Source: JAUUSJ01 sp051880475
GTDB lineage: Bacteria; Bacillota; Clostridia; Lachnospirales; Lachnospiraceae
Assembly: GCA_051880475.1 (NCBI GenBank)
Contig: JBJEOA010000003.1
Coordinates: 1 to 20,578 of the forward strand
Direction: 5' to 3'
Length of the DNA stretch: 20,578 nt
Below are positions 1 to 7,701 of this stretch, piece after piece. Positions within the stretch are counted from its first letter, which is position 1. The number at the start of each line of letters is the position of its first letter. The position numbers and the translations under genes were made by a program. The notes beneath the pieces are model-generated. The model saw only the letters and a list, made by a program, of their open reading frames with translations. It was not told the DNA's origin and searched no databases.

Positions 1-22
1 GTGAAAACTTTCAATTCTCAAC

Positions 23-44
23 AATGTGTATGTTTATACACATT
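23..44. promoter_or_regulatory. Inverted repeat just upstream of gpsA
   Basis: Two 9-bp arms (23-31 and 36-44) are perfectly complementary around a 4-base loop, and a short T run follows. The repeat lies 14 bases before the first possible gpsA start. It could be an operator or a weak intrinsic terminator of an upstream gene. The first frame of the window is open to a TGA at 46-48, so the left edge may also hold the last codons of an upstream gene. The A/T-rich stem makes a strong terminator unlikely. Confidence 0.3.
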
Positions 45-57
45 TTGAGTAGCAGAT

Positions 58-1104
58 TTGGAGATTATGTTAAAAGAAGGAAAAAAAAGAGAAACCGTTG
101 GTGTTTTAGGTGCTGGAACTTGGGGAATTGCCCTTGCCCGTATGCTTCACGGAACGGGAAAAGAAGTGACGGTATGGTCTGCACTTTCACAAGAGATTGA
201 GCAGTTAAAAAATACGAAGAAGCATCCAAAACTTCCAGATATGAAACTTCCAGAGGGAATTATTTATACTACTTCAATGGAAGAGGTATGTAAGGATAAG
301 GATATTATAGTTTTTGCAGTGCCGTCTATTTTTGTGAGAAGCACAGCAAGAAATGCGAGAGAATATATTCGTGCGGGACAGATTATTGTGGATGTGGCTA
401 AGGGAATAGAATCCGATACATTGATGACGCTTACAGAAGTAATTGCAGATGAGCTAAGAGATGAGACGATTCATCTTGTAGCACTCTCAGGTCCAACTCA
501 CGCAGAGGAGGTGGCGATAGATTTGCCTACAACAATTGTAGCCGCATGTGAGAATGAAAATATTGCAAAATATGTACAAAAATTTTTTACAAGTTCCTTT
601 ATGCGTGTATACACGAATGTAGATGTGAAGGGAATTGAGATTTGTGGAGCGTTTAAAAATATTATTGCATTAGCTACAGGAGTGTCTAGAGGACTTGGAT
701 ATGGAGATAATGCGAAGGCGGCATTGATTACGAGAGGTGTTGCAGAGATTACAAGACTTGGTATGAAACTTGGATGTCCGATTGAGACATTTATTGGTCT
801 TACGGGAGTCGGAGATTTAGTTGTAACTTGTACGAGCGAACATAGTAGAAATAATCGTGCTGGATTTTTAATTGGGCAGGGATATTCCCCTAAAGAGGCT
901 GTAAAAAAAGTGGGAATGGTAGTAGAAGGGATAAATGCTTTGCCAGCTGCTGTGAAGTTGATTGAAAAATACGAAGTGGAAATGCCAATTGTCACAGCAG
1001 TAAATGAGGTGGTCAATAAGGGGGTAACTCCTGTGGATGCAGTGGATGAGTTGCTTAATAGAAAACAAAAAACAGAAGTAATATCTGACGAAGAACTTTG
1101 TTAG
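58..1104 (+). CDS. gpsA: NAD(P)-dependent glycerol-3-phosphate dehydrogenase
   Basis: Cytoplasmic enzyme reducing dihydroxyacetone phosphate to sn-glycerol 3-phosphate, the backbone for phospholipid synthesis. The N-terminal Rossmann nucleotide-binding motif GAGTWG is at residues 18-23. LSGPTHAEEV follows mid-protein. GAFKNIIALATG carries the family's catalytic lysine (about residue 200), and GLTGVGDLVVTCTSEHSRNN matches the conserved substrate-binding segment. Length (348 aa) is slightly above the usual 330-340. The start is uncertain: TTG at 58 has only a weak GAG upstream, while ATG at 67 has GGAG only three bases away. An in-frame TGA at 46-48 limits any further extension. A terminator follows directly, so this is the last gene of its transcript. 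In many Clostridia gpsA follows der and plsY, which would lie left of the window (inference). Confidence 0.96.
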   Translation: MEIMLKEGKKRETVGVLGAGTWGIALARMLHGTGKEVTVWSALSQEIEQLKNTKKHPKLPDMKLPEGIIYTTSMEEVCKDKDIIVFAVPSIFVRSTARNAREYIRAGQIIVDVAKGIESDTLMTLTEVIADELRDETIHLVALSGPTHAEEVAIDLPTTIVAACENENIAKYVQKFFTSSFMRVYTNVDVKGIEICGAFKNIIALATGVSRGLGYGDNAKAALITRGVAEITRLGMKLGCPIETFIGLTGVGDLVVTCTSEHSRNNRAGFLIGQGYSPKEAVKKVGMVVEGINALPAAVKLIEKYEVEMPIVTAVNEVVNKGVTPVDAVDELLNRKQKTEVISDEELC

Positions 1105-1130
1105 GGAGTTTTTCTAAATTTGATAGCATA

Positions 1131-1168
1131 AAGATAAGGGAAAAGAGTTCTATTTTCCCTTATTTTTA
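1131..1168 (+). terminator. Rho-independent terminator after gpsA
   Basis: A perfect 11-bp stem (1134-1144 with 1153-1163) encloses an 8-base loop and is followed by a T run at 1163-1167. It begins about 30 bases after the gpsA stop codon. Confidence 0.9.
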
Positions 1169-1237
1169 TGCCATTTTATTATATATAAAAACTTAGTAAT
1201 TTCTAATTTGTGATAGATATGTGAAATCTACAAATTG

Positions 1238-1266
1238 TTCACACAATAAACTTATTTTGCTATTAA
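1238..1266 (+). promoter_or_regulatory. Probable promoter of the ABC transporter operon
   Basis: TTCACA (1238-1243, five of six bases of the consensus -35) and TATTAA (1261-1266, four of six of the -10) are separated by 17 bases. The -35 is also the right half of a 6-bp inverted repeat, TGTGAA (1220-1225) with TTCACA, 12 bases apart. That repeat could be a repressor site, but this is speculative. Confidence 0.45.
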
Positions 1267-1347
1267 CATATAGAGTGCTATTACATGGAGACATTGTATT
1301 TTATTCATAGTCATCTGTGATTCATGGGAAAAGAAAGGAGGCTGTTT

Positions 1348-2463
1348 ATGATTCAGGTAGAGAATTTAGTGAAAAATTATGGAAATCATAAAGCATTAAA
1401 AGGGATAAATTTTCATGTTGAAAACGGAAGCATTGTCGGTTTGCTCGGTGCAAATGGTGCTGGAAAGTCTACGACAATGAATATTTTAACCGGATATTTG
1501 TCCTATAACGAAGGCAGCGTAAAAATTGGAGGATATGATATTTTAAAAGAACCTATAAAGGCAAAAAAACAAATTGGGTATTTGCCAGAGATTCCGCCAC
1601 TTTATATGGATATGACGGTGGATGAATATTTAAAATTTGCAGCGGAGATTAAGGGATTAAAAAAAGACGAATTAAAGCAAGCTGTAGATGCGGCAATTGA
1701 GGCGACTAAGATAGAAAAAGTAAGAGGAAGATTAATTAAAAATTTATCGAAAGGATATAAACAAAGAGTAGGGCTTGCACAGGCAATTCTTGGAAATCCA
1801 CCGCTTCTTATTTTGGATGAGCCGACAGTTGGTCTAGATCCAAATCAGATTATTGAGATTCGAGAGTGGATTAAGAGTTTATCGAAAAATCACACAATTA
1901 TTTTAAGTTCTCATATTTTGTCTGAGGTAAATGCAATTTGTGATTATGTTATTATTATAGATCAGGGAAAAGTGGTAGCTCAAGATACTCCTGAAAATTT
2001 GGCACAGCATTTTTCAGATCAATCTGTATTAAAATTACAGATTAAGGGGGAAAAAGATGCGATTGAGGAGACATTAAATGAGACAGATCTAATTAAAGAA
2101 TTTACGATAAAACAATCGAAAGAAGAAGGAATTTATGATATTACAGCAAATGCCTCAACGACAAAAGATATCCGAGATGATTTGTTTTTTATTTTTGCAT
2201 CAAAGAAACTGCCAGTTGTGAAGATGGAACATGAGAGTTTATCCTTAGAAGAAGTATTTTTAAAACTGACAAATGAGGAGTTATTAGAAGAGATAAAAGG
2301 CAATCAAGATGAGATAACAGATGAGAGTAAAAAAGAGAAATTTAAGATAAAAAATCCGTTTAAAAAGAAAGAAAAAAATATAAAAACACTTCAAGATAGT
2401 GAGTCTGGTGAAAATAAGATACAAGAAGAACAAGAACTAAAAAATGAGGAGGAACAGTCATGA
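1348..2463 (+). CDS. ABC-2 type transporter ATP-binding protein (gliding-motility GldA / NatA type)
   Basis: ATPase subunit of an ABC-2 exporter; it hydrolyses ATP at the inner face of the membrane to drive the permease encoded next. Counting from the chosen start, Walker A GANGAGKST is at residues 34-42. Further on come the signature LSKGYKQRVGLAQA, Walker B LLILDEPT, the D-loop GLDPNQ and the switch histidine in SSHILSEV. ATG at 1348 is chosen because a full AAAGGAGG (1334-1341) lies six bases upstream; the ATG at 1324 has no such site. Beyond the usual ~300 residues there is an extra tail of about 60 residues, very rich in Lys and Glu (for example NPFKKKEKN) and probably disordered. The stop codon overlaps the next start (ATGA at 2460-2463), implying translational coupling. 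The substrate is unknown. The Gld name reflects the three-gene architecture and does not imply motility. Confidence 0.93.
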   Translation: MIQVENLVKNYGNHKALKGINFHVENGSIVGLLGANGAGKSTTMNILTGYLSYNEGSVKIGGYDILKEPIKAKKQIGYLPEIPPLYMDMTVDEYLKFAAEIKGLKKDELKQAVDAAIEATKIEKVRGRLIKNLSKGYKQRVGLAQAILGNPPLLILDEPTVGLDPNQIIEIREWIKSLSKNHTIILSSHILSEVNAICDYVIIIDQGKVVAQDTPENLAQHFSDQSVLKLQIKGEKDAIEETLNETDLIKEFTIKQSKEEGIYDITANASTTKDIRDDLFFIFASKKLPVVKMEHESLSLEEVFLKLTNEELLEEIKGNQDEITDESKKEKFKIKNPFKKKEKNIKTLQDSESGENKIQEEQELKNEEEQS

Positions 2464-3326
2464 TTGCAATTTATAAAAAGGAAATAAAATCTTATTTCAC
2501 TTCCATGATGGTATATATTTTCTTTGCACTATTTATTGCAGCGATAGGTATTTATTTTACTTATTATTGCTTAGCATATGGAGTGACAGATTTTTCTGGT
2601 TATGTACTAAATAGTATTACGATCTTATATTTGATTATTGTGCCGATTTTGACGATGCGGTTGATGGCAGAGGAAAAAAAGCAAAAGACGGACCAGTTAC
2701 TTTTGACGTCACCGCTTAGAGTGACGGATATTATCCTTGGAAAGTATTTTGCCGTGCTTACCCTACTTCTTATTGCGATGGTTATTGCAGCTGGATACGG
2801 GATGTTTATTGGAATTTTTGGAAAAATATCCATTCCGAATTTATTGACTGGTATTTTGGGGTATTTTTTACTTGGGGCAGCGCTGATGGCAATAGGAATT
2901 TTTGTGTCTACAATTTCTGAAAATCAAGTGACTGCTGCTGTGATTTCTTTTGGAGTTGTACTTGCGATGTTTCTTCTTCCTAATGTTGCGTCTATGGCTC
3001 CAGGAAGGGCGAGATATACGATTATAATTGCGTTAATCGCTGCTGCTCTTATTTCATATTTCTTTTTTGAGGAGACAAAGAGTGCAAAGACGTCAATCAT
3101 CGTGGCAGCTATTTTAGTTGCACTTATTGTGGCAGTCTGGTTTTTAAAACCGACTTTATATGATGATGGAGTGGCAAACATGATTAATTGGTTTTCTGTA
3201 TTAGAGAGGTCTAATCATTTCTTTAGCGGAATTTTAAATATCTCTTCTATCTTTTATTTTATATCATTTATTGCAGTATTTTTATTACTCAGTGTACAGA
3301 GTATTCAAAAAAGAAGATGGAAATAG
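2460..3326 (+). CDS. ABC-2 type transporter permease (GldF type)
   Basis: Membrane subunit of the exporter. The 288 residues contain about six hydrophobic helices. The first, near residues 16-38, follows a short cytoplasmic start. The cytoplasmic loop motif MRLMAEEKKQKTDQLLLTSP is the hallmark of this permease family, the coupling segment after the second helix. The last helix ends in a basic tail (QKRRWK), consistent with a cytoplasmic C terminus. The start overlaps the ATPase stop by four bases, with GAGGAGG shortly upstream. The next gene follows after 12 bases. The three genes thus form one tight operon, and their products probably one complex. Confidence 0.92.
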   Translation: MIAIYKKEIKSYFTSMMVYIFFALFIAAIGIYFTYYCLAYGVTDFSGYVLNSITILYLIIVPILTMRLMAEEKKQKTDQLLLTSPLRVTDIILGKYFAVLTLLLIAMVIAAGYGMFIGIFGKISIPNLLTGILGYFLLGAALMAIGIFVSTISENQVTAAVISFGVVLAMFLLPNVASMAPGRARYTIIIALIAAALISYFFFEETKSAKTSIIVAAILVALIVAVWFLKPTLYDDGVANMINWFSVLERSNHFFSGILNISSIFYFISFIAVFLLLSVQSIQKRRWK

Positions 3327-3338
3327 GGAGGTAAAAGG

Positions 3339-4727
3339 ATGAATAAATTAAAATGGATGAAAGGAATGCAGACAGCCTCTATTACAGTTATTGTGATTAT
3401 GGCATTCATTATAATCAATATATTCATTTCAAAAAAAGATATGACGTATGATGTGAGTCCAGATAAACTCTATACGATATCCGATCAGACAAAAAGTATT
3501 TTAAAGGAAAATAAAAAGGATATTACACTTTATTATTTAAATTCAAAAAATGGTGCAAATGATACGTATTTGCAGATTGTAAAACAGTACGCAAAGGCTT
3601 CTAAAAAGATAAAAATAGAGTATAGAGATTTGGAAAATTATCCAAATTTTGCAAAGGATTATATAGAAGATGGTGAGGAAGTTTCGGCAGATAGTATTAT
3701 TGTTGTATGTGGAGATAAACATCGCTATATTTCATCAAATGATTATGTAAATTATTCTTATGATTCTTCGTATAATATGGTGCCAGAGTCCTTATCGTTA
3801 GAATCAAATCTTACAAGTGCGATTAATTATGTTATTTCAGAAAAAACAACAAAAGTATATGTTTTGAAAGGACATAAGGAGGCGGATACACCGTCTACTT
3901 TGACAGAAGGACTCCAAAATGATAATTATGAGATTGATGAGTTGAATTTAATTAATCAAGATGCGGTTCCAGATGACTGTAATATTCTTTGCATTAATGC
4001 ACCTACTGTCGATTTATCAACAGAGGATGTAAAAAAGATTGAGACATATTTGAAGAAAGAAGAGGGAAAACTATATGTCATTTTAGACGCATTGCAGGAT
4101 GATTTGCCTAATTTATTTAAGATGATGGAAAAGTATGGAGTCAAAGTAAATAAAGGTGTTGTTGCTGAGATGGATAGTCGCCAGTATATACAGCAGTATC
4201 CGACCTATTTACTTCCAATGGTAGAAAGTTCTGACATTACAGGAGATTTAGCTGGCAATGCGAATATTTTACTTCCAATTGCGAAGGGGCTTACGATAAA
4301 AGAAGATACAAAGGATTATACAGTGACTTCCTTGCTTACGACGAGTGATAAGGCGTTTTCTAAGGTTGACACAAGCAGCAATACGGTAGAAAAGGAAAAG
4401 GGAGATATCGATGGACCATTTTCTTTATCTGTGTTAGTATCGGATGATAATGGCGGAAAAATGATAGTGTTTGGATGTTCAAACGCCTTAGAGGCACAGA
4501 TTGACCAGGCAGTATCAGGAAGCAATTCTAACTTAGTGCTAAATGGATTTAATTATTTGACAAAGCAAGAGAGTAAAATTTCTATTCGTGCAAAAGAAAT
4601 TAGTGACGAGTATGCGATTGTTCCAGCTTTCTGGCAAAAAACGGTAATGATGTTTTCTATTTTTGTTATTCCAGTTTTCCTTCTCGTTGTAGGTGGATTT
4701 GTAGTGCTTAGAAGAAGAAACTTATAA
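3339..4727 (+). CDS. ABC transporter auxiliary protein (GldG type)
   Basis: Third component of the Gld-type exporter. One transmembrane helix lies at about residues 13-31. A large extracytoplasmic domain follows (roughly 35-430), typical of the uncharacterised 'ABC-type auxiliary' domain. A second helix near residues 433-456 ends in a basic VLRRRNL tail, so both ends are cytoplasmic. The segment VYVLKGHKEADTPSTL and the beta-alpha pattern around VDLSTEDVKKIETYLK fit the glutamine-amidotransferase-like fold seen in GldG proteins. AGGGAGG (3325-3331) precedes the ATG by seven bases. No convincing terminator follows. The substrate is unknown; cell-surface or lipid-linked export is an inference from the family only. 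Confidence 0.88.
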   Translation: MNKLKWMKGMQTASITVIVIMAFIIINIFISKKDMTYDVSPDKLYTISDQTKSILKENKKDITLYYLNSKNGANDTYLQIVKQYAKASKKIKIEYRDLENYPNFAKDYIEDGEEVSADSIIVVCGDKHRYISSNDYVNYSYDSSYNMVPESLSLESNLTSAINYVISEKTTKVYVLKGHKEADTPSTLTEGLQNDNYEIDELNLINQDAVPDDCNILCINAPTVDLSTEDVKKIETYLKKEEGKLYVILDALQDDLPNLFKMMEKYGVKVNKGVVAEMDSRQYIQQYPTYLLPMVESSDITGDLAGNANILLPIAKGLTIKEDTKDYTVTSLLTTSDKAFSKVDTSSNTVEKEKGDIDGPFSLSVLVSDDNGGKMIVFGCSNALEAQIDQAVSGSNSNLVLNGFNYLTKQESKISIRAKEISDEYAIVPAFWQKTVMMFSIFVIPVFLLVVGGFVVLRRRNL

Positions 4728-4857
4728 AAATTCATGTTTTTTCTCTTATAATTTTATGGCGAAGAAAACATAGGCTTGCCTGTGGGAGTGGCAAGATGTA
4801 TGTGGTCAGTAATTCGTAATAAAATTAAAAAGGGGAAAAGTTGGGAAAGGCGACGTG
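4728..4857. other. Intergenic stretch after the ABC operon
   Basis: No open frame of note. A 6-bp inverted repeat CTTGCC (4775-4780) / GGCAAG (4790-4795) with a 9-base loop is present, but no T run follows, so it is not a convincing terminator. An imperfect A/T hairpin lies at about 4738-4771. Confidence 0.5.
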
Positions 4858-4886
4858 TTTTCAAGTTTTTCTGTTTGTGGTATGAT
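4858..4886 (+). promoter_or_regulatory. Probable promoter of the small membrane protein gene
   Basis: TTTTCA (4858-4863) and TATGAT (4881-4886) are spaced by exactly 17 bases; the -10 matches five of six consensus positions. The predicted transcript start is near 4893, giving a leader of about 120 bases that contains both hairpins described below. Confidence 0.5.
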
Positions 4887-4937
4887 AAGACAGTACAAAG
4901 GAAAAAAAGGGGTATATGTGTTTTAGCAATATACTAA

Positions 4938-4966
4938 CTTGTCAAAAATGGGAAAAACGTGACAAG
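4938..4966 (+). promoter_or_regulatory. Leader hairpin 1 (inverted repeat CTTGTCA / TGACAAG)
   Basis: Perfect 7-bp arms (4938-4944 and 4960-4966) flank a purine-rich 15-base loop. The repeat lies in the presumed leader of the following small gene. It could be an RNA hairpin or a protein-binding site. It lacks the T run of a terminator. Confidence 0.4.
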
Positions 4967-4976
4967 AGTTATGAAA

Positions 4977-5020
4977 TCTCACCATATAGTCTTAAAGGGG
5001 AGTAAAGCTATATGGTGAGA
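4977..5020 (+). promoter_or_regulatory. Leader hairpin 2 enclosing ribosome binding site and start codon
   Basis: A perfect 13-bp inverted repeat pairs 4977-4989 with 5008-5020 across an 18-base loop. The loop holds AAAGGGGAG (4994-5002), and the ATG at 5012-5014 lies inside the right arm. If folded in the mRNA, the structure would hide the start codon and constrain the ribosome binding site. If the second ATG (5051) is the real start, the repeat would instead be a leader hairpin or an operator. The exact pairing is seen in the sequence; the regulatory role is inference. Confidence 0.5.
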
Positions 5021-5227
5021 GAAAAAGGGACAGAAAGATGGGGTGAAAGCATGATTCGTGGATTTTGTTGGGGTGTGATTTTTGCAGCGATTTTAGCATA
5101 TTTTCTTCATGCGGATACGTTGTTAATTAATTTAGCACAACCGTATCTGCCACATATCGTATTGACAAGTACGTATTATTATTTGATATTTGGCGTAATC
5201 GGAATTTTATTTCGACTTTTTAAATAA
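5012..5227 (+). CDS. Small two-helix membrane protein of unknown function
   Basis: I do not recognise this 71-residue protein. It has a charged N terminus (VREKGTERWGES), then two hydrophobic segments at about residues 15-31 and 48-68. Between them is a polar turn containing HADTLL and QPYLPHIV, and a basic end (FRLFK). Two starts are possible. ATG at 5012 has AAAGGGGAG nine bases upstream but is buried in a 13-bp stem. ATG at 5051 has GGGGTGA five or six bases upstream and gives a 58-residue protein that begins right at the first helix. The gene stands alone between its own promoter and a terminator. It has no homology-based role that I can assign; a small integral membrane regulator or toxin-like peptide are both only guesses. 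Confidence 0.6.
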   Translation: MVREKGTERWGESMIRGFCWGVIFAAILAYFLHADTLLINLAQPYLPHIVLTSTYYYLIFGVIGILFRLFK

Positions 5228-5318
5228 TAGGCAGATTTTTATATTAAAATATTAAAATAAAAAATCATCATTTTTTATGGAGAAAAACGATGAGATGAAG
5301 GATATGTAAGAGAAGTTA

Positions 5319-5368
5319 GAAAAAAGAACATAGAAAGTGTGAAAATGCTCTTTCTATGTTCTTTTTTT
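5319..5368. terminator. Bidirectional terminator between convergent genes
   Basis: A perfect stem of up to 17 bp (5321-5337 with 5350-5366) surrounds a 12-base loop. A T run follows on the plus strand (5361-5368) and an A run precedes it (5319-5325), which is a T run on the minus strand. It serves both the small membrane gene and the converging S1-domain gene. Confidence 0.9.
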
Positions 5369-5375
5369 CTAGGAA

Positions 5376-5402
5376 AAATTTAATATTTAAAATTTAATAT
5401 TT
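5376..5402. repeat. Two 13-bp A/T-rich direct repeats
   Basis: The 13-mer AAATTTAATATTT occurs at 5376-5388 and again at 5390-5402, in the short gap beyond the S1 gene. Probably replication slippage in A/T-rich DNA. Confidence 0.5.
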
Positions 5403-5426
5403 GTGTTAAGGAACGAAAAGTTTTTC

Positions 5427-6326
5427 TTAGTTAAATTTAAATCCTGCAAGCAAATCAGAAAGGCTAGTAGAAGCTTTTCCTGTCTCTTTATAATCAAATG
5501 TCTCAACAGCTTCTTTTGCAGCTTTTTCTTCTTCGATTGCTTTCATGCTAAGACTAATCTTATCGCCATCTGTCTTTAGAATTTTTACTTTCACTTTATC
5601 ATTTACAGCGACTACTTCGGCTGGAGTTTTAATTCTTTTTTGGCAGATTTGAGATACATGAACAAGTCCGGTAAGTCCATCGCCGATATTGACAAAAGCA
5701 CCGTATGGCATAATACTTTCTACGACACCTTCTACAACTGTGCCAGGAATAAGATTTGCGATTTTCTTTTTTTGCTCATCTGCTTTTTTAATTTCCTCGA
5801 CAGCCCTAGAGGATAAAACAAGGCGTTTTTTCTCTTTATCCACTGTAATTACTTTTGCCTCGATATTCTTTTGAAGCCAATCATTTAAGTCTTCTACGTA
5901 GGAGAGAGAAAGTTGTGAGGCAGGAATAAATCCTCGAATTTCTTCTACATATACGATAACTCCCTTAGGAACGATGCCGGCAACTTTTAGAGGAAGAATA
6001 GTTTCTTCTTCTAGATAAGTTTGGAGCTTATCCCAAGCTTCTTGTTTTTTTGCCTCTTTTTTTGAGAGTAAAATATTTCCCTCACCGTCGTCCATAGATA
6101 AAACAGTAGCAGAAATTTCATCTCCAACCTTTACCTGCTCAAGTAGTGAAAAATTAGGGTCATCGCTAAAATTATCAGCTTTAATGATTCCCTGTGCGTA
6201 GTATTTTAAGTCTACAATTGCTCCGTCCACAGATACATCGATGATAGTTCCTTTGATGATATCTCCTTCCTCAATTTTTCTAAAAGAAGTATCAAGCTCT
6301 TTTTCGAATTGTTCCATTGTTTCCAT
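5427..6326 (-). CDS. S1 domain RNA-binding protein (ribosomal protein S1-like)
   Basis: Cytoplasmic RNA-binding protein with three S1 (OB-fold) domains at about residues 17-90, 104-175 and 190-263. The third is the most canonical, with PGTVVEGVVESIMPYGAFVN followed by GLTGLVHVSQI. A short acidic N terminus and a low-complexity tail flank them. The length (299 aa) is much shorter than the six-domain S1 of Proteobacteria but close to the S1-like proteins (YpfD/RpsA annotation) of Firmicutes. It probably binds mRNA or ribosomes; whether it acts as a true ribosomal protein cannot be decided here. The first ATG is preceded by AAAGGGG about ten bases upstream. A second in-frame ATG three codons later is less well placed. 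Confidence 0.9.
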   Translation of the reverse strand: METMEQFEKELDTSFRKIEEGDIIKGTIIDVSVDGAIVDLKYYAQGIIKADNFSDDPNFSLLEQVKVGDEISATVLSMDDGEGNILLSKKEAKKQEAWDKLQTYLEEETILPLKVAGIVPKGVIVYVEEIRGFIPASQLSLSYVEDLNDWLQKNIEAKVITVDKEKKRLVLSSRAVEEIKKADEQKKKIANLIPGTVVEGVVESIMPYGAFVNIGDGLTGLVHVSQICQKRIKTPAEVVAVNDKVKVKILKTDGDKISLSMKAIEEEKAAKEAVETFDYKETGKASTSLSDLLAGFKFN

Positions 6327-6505
6327 GATAAATAATCCCCTTTCCTTTGTATATGTATTAAAAAAATATACATATATAGTATGATATTAGGCTCAAATAC
6401 TTTTGAACTTTTTATTGTAATTATGAAATAAAGCATAAGCCCCACTGAATTGCTTATTTGAGCAATCAGCAATTGATATTAGTATACTATATCATAAATT
6501 TTAAA
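6327..6505 (-). promoter_or_regulatory. 5' region of the S1 gene with two inverted repeats
   Basis: Two inverted repeats lie in this upstream region. TATATGTAT (6350-6358) pairs with ATACATATA (6368-6376) close to the ribosome binding site. AATTGCT (6449-6455) pairs with AGCAATT (6469-6475). A good -10 (TATACT, minus strand, near 6484-6489) is present, but the best -35 (TTGTTT, 16 bases away) is weak. The promoter must lie here because a terminator sits just upstream (6511-6544), but its exact site is uncertain. Confidence 0.35.
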
Positions 6506-6506
6506 C

Positions 6507-6546
6507 AAAGAAAAGCAGTGAAGAAAAAAATCTGCACTGCTTTTTT
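6507..6546 (-). terminator. Terminator of the glycerol dehydrogenase gene
   Basis: A perfect 10-bp stem pairs 6511-6520 with 6535-6544 around a 14-base loop. On the minus strand the stem ends in TTTTCTTTG, a reasonable T-rich tract. It lies about 70 bases beyond the stop codon of the dehydrogenase. Confidence 0.8.
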
Positions 6547-6550
6547 ACGT

Positions 6551-6570
6551 ATCCCTGCGAAGGCAGGGAT
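6551..6570. repeat. Perfect 8-bp hairpin with GAAG loop
   Basis: ATCCCTGC (6551-6558), GAAG, GCAGGGAT (6563-6570). There is no T run after it on either strand, so it is not itself a terminator. Its CTGC-GAAG-GCAG core recurs in the pflA leader at 8151 and 8189. Confidence 0.6.
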
Positions 6571-6612
6571 GTAAATTTTATGTATAGAGTAAAAAATTAA
6601 ATTTGATAAACT

Positions 6613-7701
6613 CTAGAGCATATCTCTTCCGATTGCGTCTGCTGTGAGAATTGCACTGTATACAGATTCAGCTGTAACAGGGAATGGCATATTGTGAAGA
6701 GTATCATCCTCAGCCACTGCGGCTTTTGCCACGGCCATAATTTCTTCTGGTTTAATCTCTGTGATGCCAAGTTGTCCTAATGTTACAGGAAGTCCTACTG
6801 CGATACAAAAGTCCATAACTTCATATAAATCTTCCAAAGCGTCCTCAAGTACAAGTTGTACGATAGTACCAAATGCAACTTTTTCACCGTGATACATATG
6901 GTGACATTGTGGAAGCACCGTGAGTCCATTGTGAATAGCGTGAGCACCTGCAAGTCCGCCTGATTCAAATCCCATACCACTTAAAAGAGTGTTTGCCTCG
7001 ACAACTTTATCCACCGCTTTTGTCACGCAATTTTGATCCACAGCATATTTTGCCATTTCGCCTTCTTCAATCAATGTCTCATAGCAAAGTTTTGCTAAAG
7101 CGATAGCTGCGAGAGTTACCGTGCCACCTGCGCAAGAAGTTGCTCCAGATGCCTCACAAGCACGAGCCTCAAAATATGTAGCAAGTGCATCACCCATACC
7201 AGAAACCAATAATCTAGTAGGAGCTTTTGCAACTACTTCTGTGTCAACTAATACCAAATTAGGGTTTTTCTTTAAGAAGAAGTAGCGGTCAAAAACACCG
7301 TCCTCTGTATAGATAACAGAGAGTGCGCTGCAAGGTGCATCTGTAGAAGCGATTGTAGGAACAACAACTACAGGAATGCCAAAAAGTTCACCGACAGCTT
7401 TAATTGTGTCGTGAATTTTTCCGCCACCGATACCGATAATTACCTCAATTGCATTTTCTTTACAAATTTCAATGATACGGTTGATTTCTTTGTCACAGCA
7501 TTCTCCGTTGAAAATCTCATAGGAGACGGTTGCGTCTGTCTGTGCGAAACTTGCGTCAACAGTAGGTTGATTTCTCTTTAATCCGCTTGCACTTACAACA
7601 CAAAGTGCTTTCTTACCTAAACCTGCCGCATAAGTTCCAAGTTCCTTCATAACCCCACTGCCCTGAACGTATTTACCAGGAGCGATAATTACTTGTGCCA
7701 T
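6613..7701 (-). CDS. gldA: Glycerol dehydrogenase
   Basis: Zinc- and NAD-dependent oxidation of glycerol to dihydroxyacetone (or the reverse), in the iron-containing alcohol dehydrogenase family. Counting from the ATG at 7701, the NAD-binding GGGKIHDT is at residues 92-99. The metal ligands fall at D171 (GMGDALATYFEA), H254 (AGAHAIHNG) and H271 (YHGEKVAFG), the same numbering as the E. coli enzyme, which supports this start over the ATG two codons earlier. DAPCSALSVIY is also characteristic. The length of 362 aa is normal. The ribosome binding site is poor (AGG about nine bases away), but a leader ORF with a good site ends inside this gene, so translation may be coupled. The gene has its own promoter and terminator and is divergent from the pfl operon. 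Confidence 0.96.
   Translation of the reverse strand: MAQVIIAPGKYVQGSGVMKELGTYAAGLGKKALCVVSASGLKRNQPTVDASFAQTDATVSYEIFNGECCDKEINRIIEICKENAIEVIIGIGGGKIHDTIKAVGELFGIPVVVVPTIASTDAPCSALSVIYTEDGVFDRYFFLKKNPNLVLVDTEVVAKAPTRLLVSGMGDALATYFEARACEASGATSCAGGTVTLAAIALAKLCYETLIEEGEMAKYAVDQNCVTKAVDKVVEANTLLSGMGFESGGLAGAHAIHNGLTVLPQCHHMYHGEKVAFGTIVQLVLEDALEDLYEVMDFCIAVGLPVTLGQLGITEIKPEEIMAVAKAAVAEDDTLHNMPFPVTAESVYSAILTADAIGRDML

Noticed and set aside
498..1016. 172-codon minus-strand frame inside gpsA
   Set aside because: Complementary to a well-conserved gene; composition is that of an antisense frame.
1113..1323. SAM, T-box or other riboswitch in the leader of the ABC operon
   Set aside because: Only a terminator, a probable promoter and a short inverted repeat are visible; no known conserved core.
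6349..6376. Terminator at the TATATGTAT/ATACATATA repeat before the S1 gene
   Set aside because: All A/T stem next to the ribosome binding site of the gene itself; more likely an operator or chance.
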